From a candidate division Zixibacteria bacterium DG_27 (lineage in GTDB: Bacteria; Zixibacteria; MSB-5A5; DG-27), in contig LIZU01000058.1 of the NCBI GenBank assembly GCA_001302725.1, forward strand, positions 1 through 8,181: 8,181 nt of DNA. The letters run 5' to 3'. The number at the start of each line of letters is the position of its first letter. The first letter of the stretch is position 1. Shown here one piece after another: positions 1-6,115 of the stretch. The notes beneath the pieces are model-generated. The model worked only from the letters and a program-made list of their open reading frames with translations. It was not told where the DNA came from and searched no databases. Both the position numbers and the translations under genes were made by a program.

Positions 1-1140
1 GACGGTATTGCCTGGAGTGGCGTGAGTTGGCTCCCGGGACAAGAGTATCCCGGCTATGCCATGGCCTCCAAGTACACCTTCGAGGAGGAGGGCACGGTGG
101 TGTACGTCGAGATGTGGCTCTCACAGGATCCGTGGTGGCCAACCGGTCACGTCGAGTTCTTCATCTGGGCCGATGACCCTCACAACCCCGGTTATCCCTT
201 AGAGCCGCCTATCCACCGCAGTGAGTACCAGCTTCGGCAGCACCACTTTTGGCCCGAGATCGAGTATGTCTGCTTCCCGGTCTGTCTGGAGGTAGAGACC
301 TCCGAAACCTACTACTTTGGCTACAGTAACCGACAGGGGACCATCCAGTACATCTTGTTTGACGAAGGCGAGGACTTCCCAGACCGCAACCTGAATAAAG
401 AGGAGGGCGTGTGGTATATTGGCCCTTACTGGGGCGGTGATTATCTCATTCGTCCTTGCCTACAGCGGCCCTCTTCGCTGATGATGGATTGTGAGCCCCT
501 CACCCCGATCTTCTGCCGCGGTAAGAGCTTCTACTTCAAGCACACCGTGGCCAACAACACCGGAGGTACGGTCTCCGGCACTCTGACGTTCAGCGGTTAC
601 GGCGGTTACGACTGCGACCCGGCGAATCTCTTGGTCGCGATTCCGCGGACCCGGACCTACGCTCCCGGCACCACCCACCAGTATTACTTCTTCCAAGTTC
701 CGAGTGCAGCCGCGCCGGGTCAGTATAGCACCTCCATCAGTGGTACTCTCGAGCCCGGTGGCCACGATGTCTTCTGCTGCATGAACGTGGATATTATCCA
801 GTGCGGGCCGTTCAGAGGCGGCGGCGAGACCGATTGGGAGCTGGTGGAGATCGATCGTCCCGATGTTGTCCTCCCCAGCGCAACGGAGCTCTATCAGAAC
901 TATCCCAACCCCTTCAACGTTGAGACCAACATCAGCTTCAGCCTGGCGGAAGCTGGCAATGTCAGCTTAAGGGTGTATGACATTGCTGGTCGTCTGGTAG
1001 AGACACTGGTTGAAGGATTTCACGAAGCAGGTGCATACACGATCATCTGGGATGCCTCGGATTACTCCAGCGGAGTCTATTTCTACAAGCTGCAGGCTGG
1101 CGGTTTCATCTCCACCAAGAAAATGAACCTTCTAAAGTAG
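1..1140 (+). CDS. Secreted protein with C-terminal type IX secretion (Por) sorting domain, 5'-truncated
   Basis: The frame is open from the first base, so the true start lies outside the window; the GTG at 22 is merely an internal valine codon. 379 residues are visible. The first ~150 are aromatic- and Gly/Pro-rich beta-type sequence of no family I recognise. Residues ~160-270 look like an Ig-like, NEW3-like beta-sandwich: N-N-T-G-G-T-V-S-G followed by a P-G-x-Y segment and several cysteines (FCRG, YDCDP, FCCM, IQCG) that could form disulfides. From residue 297 the sequence reads LYQNYPNPFN, then an ~80-residue FlgD-like beta domain (V-Y-D-I-A-G-R, S-G-V-Y-F-Y-K-L, ending K-M-N-L-L-K). That is the hallmark of type A C-terminal signals recognised by the T9SS and removed or lipid-anchored at the outer membrane. 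Inferred role: exported or cell-surface protein of unknown function. The sorting domain is sure; the passenger's function is not. Confidence 0.9.
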   Translation, partial: DGIAWSGVSWLPGQEYPGYAMASKYTFEEEGTVVYVEMWLSQDPWWPTGHVEFFIWADDPHNPGYPLEPPIHRSEYQLRQHHFWPEIEYVCFPVCLEVETSETYYFGYSNRQGTIQYILFDEGEDFPDRNLNKEEGVWYIGPYWGGDYLIRPCLQRPSSLMMDCEPLTPIFCRGKSFYFKHTVANNTGGTVSGTLTFSGYGGYDCDPANLLVAIPRTRTYAPGTTHQYYFFQVPSAAAPGQYSTSISGTLEPGGHDVFCCMNVDIIQCGPFRGGGETDWELVEIDRPDVVLPSATELYQNYPNPFNVETNISFSLAEAGNVSLRVYDIAGRLVETLVEGFHEAGAYTIIWDASDYSSGVYFYKLQAGGFISTKKMNLLK

Positions 1141-1163
1141 TGATTCGCCGAATTGAACTGGAG

Positions 1164-1194
1164 AGCCTCCGGACTGTCCGGAGGCTTTTGTGTT
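1164..1194 (+). terminator. Intrinsic terminator after the T9SS-type gene
   Basis: A perfect stem (arm GCCTCCGGA at 1165-1173, arm TCCGGAGGC at 1177-1185, extended by A1164-T1186) closes a 3-base loop (CTG) and is followed by TTTTGTGTT. It starts 24 bases after the TAG of the upstream gene. The strand opposite lacks a T-run after the stem, so it should act only on plus-strand transcription and not on the converging minus-strand unit. Confidence 0.88.
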
Positions 1195-1255
1195 AAGGAT
1201 CGGAGTGTTCCGTCACCAAGTCAGATACGAATTCTGAGACCGTCCTCCGCGAGAA

Positions 1256-2002
1256 TCAACCTTTTGACTCCATGACTCCATTTCTCTCGGCCTGGGCCCT
1301 GATTCGTAGGAGCTTGGAGGGTGGCAAATCCGGCAGGTGAGTCAACATCACTCTCTTCACTCTCTTCTGAACGACTCCTTTCCAGAGGCTTTTCAAATCG
1401 ATGTGCATCCCCTCAATGATCAGCAGCTCGGCATCGTCAATCAAGCTTTCGACATCATCGAAGTTGGCCAAGTCTCCGGAGTAAACGACCTTTTTGCCCT
1501 TGAGGTTGAGGCCGAAGATATACGCCTCCATCTTGTTCTTGTACCCATGTTTTTTGATTAGCTTGGTGTACCCATAAAAATGTCTGCTGGGATAAATCGA
1601 GAGCGAGAAATTTCCTCTTCTGAATGCGGGATTGGGTTTTAGAGGAAGGAAGCTGAACTTGAATCCCATTTTCTCTTTGAAGATGTAAGTTCCGTCCATG
1701 AACACTCGCATTGGGGCCATCAGTTCCTCTGGCATATAGATATCGAGCGGTTTCTTCCGGCCCCCCAGATACATCATCTGGATGAGGATGGGCAAGCCAG
1801 CACAGTGATCGGGGTGAGCGTGGGTTATGAAGACGGTTTCCAGTAGATCGAAGTTTACTCGGAGTCGCCTCATGGAGGCAGAGGTTCCCTCTCCGCAGTC
1901 GAGAAGGAAGGTTCCCCATTCGGTTTTAAGCAGATAGGAGGAGTTGGATTTGACCCCGGAGGGCATCCCGGAGGAGCAGCCTACTACTACCAATTCGTTC
2001 AT
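1256..2002 (-). CDS. RNase Z-like metallo-beta-lactamase-fold hydrolase (C-terminus altered by frameshift)
   Basis: 248 residues. The full set of RNase Z/ElaC-type zinc ligands is present: H61-x-H63-x-D65-H66 (THAHPDH), H141 in a SRHFYGY segment, D177 in YSGD and H222 in LTH. An early SGMPSG-x(3)-N-S-S-Y segment and LLDCGEGT (33-40) match the family core. It is shorter than ElaC-type RNase Z (about 300 residues) and has no obvious long exosite arm, so tRNA 3' processing is possible but not assured; another phosphodiesterase of the fold is equally plausible. It should be a cytosolic dinuclear zinc enzyme. The ATG at 2002 is 14 bases beyond the stop of the upstream epimerase gene, implying one transcript; no good Shine-Dalgarno is visible. 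The last five residues (MESKG) come from an 8-bp tandem duplication at 1265-1280; without it the protein would continue to 1221 (257 residues). Confidence 0.87.
   Translation of the reverse strand: MNELVVVGCSSGMPSGVKSNSSYLLKTEWGTFLLDCGEGTSASMRRLRVNFDLLETVFITHAHPDHCAGLPILIQMMYLGGRKKPLDIYMPEELMAPMRVFMDGTYIFKEKMGFKFSFLPLKPNPAFRRGNFSLSIYPSRHFYGYTKLIKKHGYKNKMEAYIFGLNLKGKKVVYSGDLANFDDVESLIDDAELLIIEGMHIDLKSLWKGVVQKRVKRVMLTHLPDLPPSKLLRIRAQAERNGVMESKG
1265..1280. repeat. 8-bp perfect tandem duplication (TGACTCCA x2) causing a frameshift
   Basis: TGACTCCA occurs at 1265-1272 and again at 1273-1280, with the following T extending the periodicity one base. It lies inside the 3' end of the minus-strand hydrolase gene. 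Eight is not a multiple of three. Removing one copy joins ...ERNGV to KRLILAEDGLRIRI, with a stop at 1223-1221. That tail has the alternating hydrophobic pattern and A-E-D-G motif expected of a terminal beta-strand. It could be a real slippage mutation or an assembly error. Confidence 0.85.
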
Positions 2003-2016
2003 CGCTCATCTGCCGG

Positions 2017-2949
2017 CTAAGCTTTTCCGTGGAGTTTTTTGAAGTATTCACCGGTCAACTTCAATCCCTCGTCCAGAGCGACTTCTGGCTTCCACCCCAG
2101 ATGCTTCCGGGCTTTGTCAAAGGTGATGACGCTTCTTTTCTGCTCGCCCGGTTTGGGGGGACCGTGCTTCTCCTCCTGGGACGAGCCAGAAAACTCTCTC
2201 ACTTTGTGGAAGATGGCGTTAACGTCAGTCTCCAGGCCGGTTCCGATGTTAAAGACCTCCGACCCGTCGTAATCCATCGCCTGGAGATTGACCCTGACGA
2301 CATCATCAACGTAGACGTAATCCCGGGTCTGTTTGCCATCGCCGTTGATTATGGCGTCCTTCCCTGTGAGGAGACGGTCGTAGAAAATGGCCACGACGCC
2401 GGCTTCTCCCAGATGAGACTGCCGAGGGCCATAGACGTTGGCATACCTCAAGGCGACATATTCGAGACCATATTCCACGTGGAAATAATGGAGATACTTC
2501 TCAAACGAGAGCTTGCTCACTCCGTACGGCGAAACCGGTCTGGCGGGATGCTCCTCGTCGGCGGGGAAGTAGTCCTGTTCTCCGTAAATGGCTCCGCCGG
2601 TGGAGGCGAAAATCACCTTTTTGATGTTATGCTTCTCAGCAGACTGAAGAAGATTTATGCCTCCACGGATGTTGACGTCGGCGTCGAATTTGGGATCTTC
2701 GACCGAGGCTCTGACGTTCATCTGTGCCGCCAGATGAAAAAGATAGTCCGGCTTCTCCTCCTGGAATATCTTAGCAACCACGACGGAACGGATATCCACC
2801 TGATGGAATGTCGCCTGGGGATTGAGGTTTTCCTTTCTGCCGCTGGAGAGGTCATCGATTATTGTCACCCGATGCCCCTTTTCAATCAAAGCGTCGACCA
2901 GATTTGAGCCGATGAATCCAGCGCCACCAGTCACTATCGCTTTAGCCAT
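2017..2949 (-). CDS. NAD-dependent sugar-nucleotide epimerase/dehydratase (GalE-like extended SDR)
   Basis: 310 residues from the ATG at 2949. This start is preferred over the GTG one codon upstream (2952), because GGAGG at 2958-2954 leaves only one base before GTG but four before ATG. Extended SDR features in order: NAD-binding TGGAGFIG (7-14), an acidic D-D-L-S-S-G after beta-2 (D32-D33) indicating NAD rather than NADP, FHLAA (71-75), STGGAIYGE (116-124) supplying the Ser/Thr of the catalytic triad, Y142-G-V-S-K146, RYANVYGPRQ (168-177), GDG-x-QTRDYVYVDD, FNIGTG, and the C-terminal L-G-W-x-P segment. Family members interconvert UDP-glucose/galactose or the N-acetylated sugars, feeding polysaccharide or glycan synthesis; the exact substrate cannot be read from sequence. 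It is the first gene of a two-gene minus-strand unit with the MBL-fold hydrolase. Confidence 0.93.
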   Translation of the reverse strand: MAKAIVTGGAGFIGSNLVDALIEKGHRVTIIDDLSSGRKENLNPQATFHQVDIRSVVVAKIFQEEKPDYLFHLAAQMNVRASVEDPKFDADVNIRGGINLLQSAEKHNIKKVIFASTGGAIYGEQDYFPADEEHPARPVSPYGVSKLSFEKYLHYFHVEYGLEYVALRYANVYGPRQSHLGEAGVVAIFYDRLLTGKDAIINGDGKQTRDYVYVDDVVRVNLQAMDYDGSEVFNIGTGLETDVNAIFHKVREFSGSSQEEKHGPPKPGEQKRSVITFDKARKHLGWKPEVALDEGLKLTGEYFKKLHGKA

Positions 2950-2993
2950 CACACCTCCGCAGAGTCGATTCCTAGCTGCCCAATTTGAGCTTC

Positions 2994-3022
2994 AAAATAA
3001 GGAGTTGCTCGATGTGTCGCAA
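2994..3022 (-). promoter_or_regulatory. Weak candidate promoter for the epimerase-hydrolase unit
   Basis: On the minus strand, TTGCGA (3022-3017) and TATTTT (2999-2994) are separated by exactly 17 bases; each matches four of six consensus positions. Initiation would fall near 2987, giving a leader of about 37 bases with the GGAGG site before the ATG at 2949. Position and spacing are right, but the match is mediocre. Confidence 0.3.
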
Positions 3023-3038
3023 GAGGGTGGTGAGCTGT

Positions 3039-3094
3039 GAATAACGAATAGTGAATAGTCAACATTCAATAGTCAATAGTACATAGTGATGAGG
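3039..3094. repeat. Heptanucleotide tandem repeat array A (GAATAGT/CAATAGT type)
   Basis: Seven to eight consecutive 7-bp units with strict 7-base register and a degenerate consensus close to SAATAGT. Units at 3046-3052 and 3053-3059 are identical (GAATAGT), as are those at 3067-3073 and 3074-3080 (CAATAGT); 3039-3045, 3060-3066, 3081-3087 and perhaps 3088-3094 are diverged. The array sits in the divergent gap between the epimerase and the Bat-like cluster, upstream of the strong promoter. The lack of spacers excludes a CRISPR. It resembles the short tandem heptamer repeats known from some cyanobacterial genomes in form only. Confidence 0.8.
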
Positions 3095-3137
3095 GAGAGC
3101 AAGAGATCGCCCTGTTCCCTGTAGGGTGGTGTTGATG

Positions 3138-3166
3138 TTGACAAAGATGGTCAGCCAATTTATAAT
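3138..3166 (+). promoter_or_regulatory. Perfect sigma70-type consensus promoter of the MoxR/Bat-like cluster
   Basis: TTGACA at 3138-3143 and TATAAT at 3161-3166 are both exact consensus hexamers with the optimal 17-base spacer. Initiation is expected around 3172-3174, only 3-5 bases before the ATG at 3177. The message of the first gene would thus be leaderless or nearly so. The promoter overlaps the in-frame upstream extension of that gene, which argues against start codons at 3126, 3135 or 3147. Confidence 0.8.
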
Positions 3167-3176
3167 CTCTCCTGAA

Positions 3177-4103
3177 ATGCCTGCAAGTTCTAAAAAAGCG
3201 GTCTCCGTCTGGGTTTTCGCGCTTTTTCTGCTACTAGTTGCGAACGGCCAGACTGGATCCGGAGAGGAAGAGATACCACAGGAGGCGAACATAGAGCTGG
3301 GTGCCTCCGTGGAGCGGGAGCAATTCCCTCAAGACGAGACAAGCACACTGACGATCACGCTGAAGTGGCTTGGATCTCAGGATGCCTTCGAAGTCGACCC
3401 GCTCTCTCCACCGAGGGTGGACAATTTGAGGATAGTATCCAGCAGCTCCTCTGTAGAAACCAGAATGGAGGCTGGGGAGCAGATCACCCTGCGACAATAC
3501 AAGTTCGTGCTGAAGGGAGAGAGTGAAGGGGTTGGAACGATCGGTCGAGTTCAGGCGAACTACAGACAGACCCAGACCGGAGAGAGCTCTTTTTTGGAGA
3601 CGCAGCCGATCCAGCTGGAGGTCACTCCCCCAGTGGCAAGAAGGGAGTTCAAATTCGGTCTCTTTTTTTTGATAATAATAACCGCCGGCGCGCTCGGAAT
3701 TTTAGGCTTGACAGTATATCGTCTCATTGTGTCCAAACGGGAGAGGCTTCCAGCTTCCGCAGTAGAGGCTCTAGCTCCGACATTGGAAGAGCGGCTTCTG
3801 CAACAGGTGCGCGAAGTTGAAAGCGGATTGGAAAATCTCACTTCGGAGGAGTTTCACAGCAGGGCGAGGTCAATCGCTCTGGATTTCCTTCAGGAAAAAT
3901 ACGAGCTGGCCGCAAGGTCATCGACTACTGCCGATCTGGTGGCAGAGATTGAGCAGAAGGAGCTACCGCAGAAGTCTCAAGAGAGTCTGAAAAAGACTCT
4001 GCTTGCCTGTGATGAGGCGCGCTTCGGCTCCAGGGAGTCATCGCAGCAAGAGAAAAAGGAGGTCTTATCCCTTTTGAGAGAAGTTCTGGAACCAGAGGGT
4101 TGA
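3177..4103 (+). CDS. BatD-like membrane protein, first of two in the cluster
   Basis: 308 residues from the ATG at 3177. The frame is open further upstream (starts at 3135 or 3147 are possible), but 3177 gives a textbook signal peptide (S-S-K-K then a hydrophobic stretch to residue 21, cleavage plausible after ANG, residue 24) and lies just past a perfect promoter. Residues ~37-150 form a beta-rich extracytoplasmic domain (V-E-R-E-Q-F-P-Q-D-E-T-S-T-L-T-I-T-L) resembling the N-terminal BatD 'oxygen tolerance' domain. A transmembrane helix spans ~160-183, followed by K-R-E-R. The cytosolic part (~200-305) is helical, with FLQEKYELAARSSTTADL and a late C-D-E-A-R-F-G segment matching the C-terminal region of the BatD-like gene at 7033. 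Family proteins are thought to scaffold MoxR/vWA complexes at the membrane; the role here is inferred. It opens the operon-like cluster, 67 bases before moxR. Confidence 0.8.
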   Translation: MPASSKKAVSVWVFALFLLLVANGQTGSGEEEIPQEANIELGASVEREQFPQDETSTLTITLKWLGSQDAFEVDPLSPPRVDNLRIVSSSSSVETRMEAGEQITLRQYKFVLKGESEGVGTIGRVQANYRQTQTGESSFLETQPIQLEVTPPVARREFKFGLFFLIIITAGALGILGLTVYRLIVSKRERLPASAVEALAPTLEERLLQQVREVESGLENLTSEEFHSRARSIALDFLQEKYELAARSSTTADLVAEIEQKELPQKSQESLKKTLLACDEARFGSRESSQQEKKEVLSLLREVLEPEG

Positions 4104-4104
4104 C

Positions 4105-4138
4105 CGATAGTAAAAAGATAAATTTAACAGTCAGTAGT
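4105..4138. repeat. Degenerate heptamer repeats (region C) in the gap before moxR
   Basis: CGATAGT (4105-4111), TAACAGT (4125-4131) and CAGTAGT (4132-4138) resemble the 7-bp units at 3039-3094; the last two are directly adjacent. The copies are few and diverged, so this is a weaker case than the other two repeat sites. Confidence 0.4.
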
Positions 4139-4160
4139 CCAGAGAATATGGCTTGATTTC

Positions 4161-4165
4161 GGAGG
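4161..4165 (+). promoter_or_regulatory. Shine-Dalgarno site of moxR
   Basis: GGAGG five bases before the ATG at 4171. It is the clearest ribosome binding site in the plus-strand cluster and fixes the moxR start; the neighbouring genes have weak or no such site, suggesting higher translation of the ATPase. Confidence 0.75.
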
Positions 4166-4170
4166 CATAA

Positions 4171-5157
4171 ATGAATCAGGACATAAAGGTCATCCAGGAG
4201 AAGGTAGAAAGAGAATCGGTGTTCGTGAAACAGCTGACCGACGAGATCGGCAAGGTGATCGTCGGCCAGAACTACCTGGTCGAACGGCTGCTGGTAGGGC
4301 TATTAGCGGATGGACACATCTTAATCGAGGGGGTGCCGGGCCTGGCGAAGACCCTCTCGGTCAAGACCCTCTCGGATGCAATCCAGACCAAGTTCCAGCG
4401 GATTCAGTTCACACCTGATCTGCTGCCCGCGGATTTGATCGGCACCTTGATTTACAGTCCGCAGGACGGCGGCTTCACCACCAAGAAGGGGCCGATCTTC
4501 GCAAACATAATCTTAGCAGACGAGATAAACAGAGCTCCGGCGAAAGTCCAGAGCGCCCTTTTGGAGGCGATGCAGGAAAGACAGGTCACCATCGGAGAGA
4601 ACACTTTCAAGCTGGATCAGCCCTTCTTAGTGTTGGCGACTCAGAACCCCATCGAGCAGGAGGGAACTTATCCACTGCCCGAAGCTCAGGTCGATCGCTT
4701 CATGCTAAAACTCTCCATCACCTATCCTGACAGGGGAGAGGAGATGGAGATCCAGAATCGGATGACGATAGGTAAGACCTACGAGGTGAGCCGGATAATC
4801 TCCCCGGAGGATATTGTCAAGGCTCGCCGAGTGGTTCACGAGGTTTACATTGACCAGAAGGTCAAGGAGTACATCGTCAACATCGTCATGGCGACTCGGA
4901 ACCCAGGTGATTATGGTCTTGAGTTGAAAGATTTGATTGCCTATGGAGCTTCACCCAGAGCCACGATCTATCTCAATCTGGCGGGGAAGGCGCACGCCTT
5001 TCTGAGAGGTCGGGGTTATGTTACCCCGGAAGATGTGAAATCGATCGGGATGGACGTCCTGCGGCACAGAATAATCGTCACCTATGAAGCAGAGGCGGAG
5101 GAGGTCACCTCCGAGCATATTGTGAAGCAGGTTTTCGATCATATTGAAGTACCGTGA
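4171..5157 (+). CDS. moxR: MoxR-family AAA+ ATPase
   Basis: 328 residues, typical full length for the family. Walker A is G54-V-P-G-L-A-K-T61, in the MoxR form GxPGxAKT. Walker B is IILADEINRAP (113-123) followed by the family stretch SALLEAMQERQVT (128-140). Sensor 1 is ATQNP (N159), followed by IEQEGTYPLPEAQVDRFM with a likely arginine finger at R176. Sensor 2 is GASPRA (R263). MoxR ATPases are cytosolic hexameric remodelling chaperones that act on partner vWA/MIDAS proteins, promoting metal insertion or complex maturation, and are usually encoded beside DUF58 and Bat-type genes, as here. The start has a good GGAGG site. It follows a BatD-like gene and precedes the DUF58 gene by 74 bases. 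All catalytic motifs appear intact. The physiological substrate is unknown. Confidence 0.97.
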   Translation: MNQDIKVIQEKVERESVFVKQLTDEIGKVIVGQNYLVERLLVGLLADGHILIEGVPGLAKTLSVKTLSDAIQTKFQRIQFTPDLLPADLIGTLIYSPQDGGFTTKKGPIFANIILADEINRAPAKVQSALLEAMQERQVTIGENTFKLDQPFLVLATQNPIEQEGTYPLPEAQVDRFMLKLSITYPDRGEEMEIQNRMTIGKTYEVSRIISPEDIVKARRVVHEVYIDQKVKEYIVNIVMATRNPGDYGLELKDLIAYGASPRATIYLNLAGKAHAFLRGRGYVTPEDVKSIGMDVLRHRIIVTYEAEAEEVTSEHIVKQVFDHIEVP

Positions 5158-5160
5158 TTG

Positions 5161-5188
5161 GTTCACAGTTCATGGTTCACGGTTCACA
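5161..5188. repeat. Heptanucleotide tandem repeat array B (GTTCACA type)
   Basis: Four consecutive 7-bp units, GTTCACA, GTTCATG, GTTCACG and GTTCACA, starting four bases after the moxR stop codon (5155-5157). The preceding seven bases (GTGATTG) may be a decayed fifth unit. Read on the other strand the unit is TGTGAAC, cyclically GTGAACT, close to the GTGAATA register of array A. The two arrays are therefore probably one family in opposite orientations. Confidence 0.75.
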
Positions 5189-5231
5189 GTCCCGCCATCC
5201 CCTGAGATGCCCGACCTAACAGTCATCTGAG

Positions 5232-6110
5232 ATGATACCGAAAGAACTAATAAGAAAAATTCGGCGCATTGAAATATCTACGAACCGGCTTGTGAATGAT
5301 GTCTTCTCCGGGCAATATCACTCCACGTTCAAGGGGCAGGGGATGGAATTCATCGAAGTGCGGGAATATCAGCCCGGAGACGATGTCAGGAACATCGACT
5401 GGAACGTTACCGCCCGATACGGTTTTCCTTTCATCAAAAAGTTCAGGGAGGAGAGGGAGTTGACGGTGGTTCTCCTGGTGGACCTCTCTCGTTCCGGAAT
5501 GTTCGGCACCACCAGAAGCCTGAAGGAGGAAATCGCCGCCGAAATCGGTGCTCTTCTCGCTTTCTCAGCCATAAAGAACAACGACAAGGTGGGGCTTATT
5601 CTCTTCACCAACCAGGTGGAGAAATTCGTCCCCCCCAAGAAGGGACAACAACACGTCCTTCGTCTGATACGGGAGATGCTCTATTTCAAACCTCAAGGTC
5701 GAGGCACCGACATCGACCAGGCTCTCACTTTCCTCTCCCAGGTGCTGACCAAAAGGGCGGTGGTCTTTCTGATCTCCGATTTTCTGAACAAGGGTTTCGA
5801 AAGGTCGTTGAAGATGGCGAACCGCAGGCACGATATCGTCGCCATAAAGATCACCGATCCGAGAGAGGTGGAGCTTCCCAAGATCGGTTTAATCGAGCTG
5901 GAGGACTCCGAGACCGGGGAGCAGATGTTGGTTGATACTAGTGATCCGAGGGTCAGAAAATACTTCTCCGATTATAACGTCCAGGAGGAGACGGAAAGAA
6001 ACCGTCTGTTTCGTTCGATAAACATCGACCACATAGATATTCTCACCTCCGGATCCTACGTGGAACCTTTGGTGACCTTTTTCAGGGTGCGGGCAAAACG
6101 TTTCCGTTAG
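5232..6110 (+). CDS. DUF58 / vWA-like protein with intact MIDAS
   Basis: 292 residues, normal for the family. The DUF58 signature REYQPGDDVRNIDWNVTAR occupies residues 44-62. A von Willebrand A-like core follows with a complete metal-ion-dependent adhesion site: D84-L-S86-R-S88, T159 in GRGTD and D183 in LISDF. No signal peptide or membrane helix is seen, so it is likely cytosolic or membrane-peripheral. DUF58 proteins are regular partners of MoxR ATPases; the inferred role is an adaptor whose metal-binding face is remodelled by the upstream MoxR. An in-frame TAA at 5217 makes ATG 5232 the first possible ATG start; there is no evident Shine-Dalgarno. It lies 74 bases downstream of moxR and five bases before the TPR gene, indicating one transcript. 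Confidence 0.95.
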   Translation: MIPKELIRKIRRIEISTNRLVNDVFSGQYHSTFKGQGMEFIEVREYQPGDDVRNIDWNVTARYGFPFIKKFREERELTVVLLVDLSRSGMFGTTRSLKEEIAAEIGALLAFSAIKNNDKVGLILFTNQVEKFVPPKKGQQHVLRLIREMLYFKPQGRGTDIDQALTFLSQVLTKRAVVFLISDFLNKGFERSLKMANRRHDIVAIKITDPREVELPKIGLIELEDSETGEQMLVDTSDPRVRKYFSDYNVQEETERNRLFRSINIDHIDILTSGSYVEPLVTFFRVRAKRFR

Positions 6111-6115
6111 AAGAG

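Noticed and set aside
460..765. A 101-codon minus-strand frame within the T9SS-type gene
   Set aside because: It is antisense within a clearly coding region, without motifs or a ribosome binding site worth noting.
1455..1919. A 154-codon minus-strand frame overlapping the MBL-fold hydrolase
   Set aside because: It overlaps the catalytic HxHxDH core in another frame of the same strand, and its low-complexity Arg/Ser/Pro-rich translation is typical of a shifted frame.
2029..2907. A 292-codon plus-strand reading frame opposite the epimerase gene
   Set aside because: It is antisense to a gene with every SDR motif intact; its translation has no recognisable motif and is explained by codon bias of the minus-strand gene.
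3039..3094. CRISPR-like array
   Set aside because: Units are 7 bp and contiguous with no spacers; no cas gene is present. It is a simple tandem heptamer repeat.
3126..3176. N-terminal extension of the first BatD-like gene (starts at 3126, 3135 or 3147)
   Set aside because: It overlaps a perfect promoter and would put a non-typical stretch before an otherwise ideal signal peptide. Only a weak AGGGTGG supports the 3135 start.
4100..4128. Second promoter directly upstream of moxR (TTGACC ... TTTAAC)
   Set aside because: The -35-like hexamer overlaps the stop codon and is good, but the -10 match at correct spacing is poor; not enough to call.
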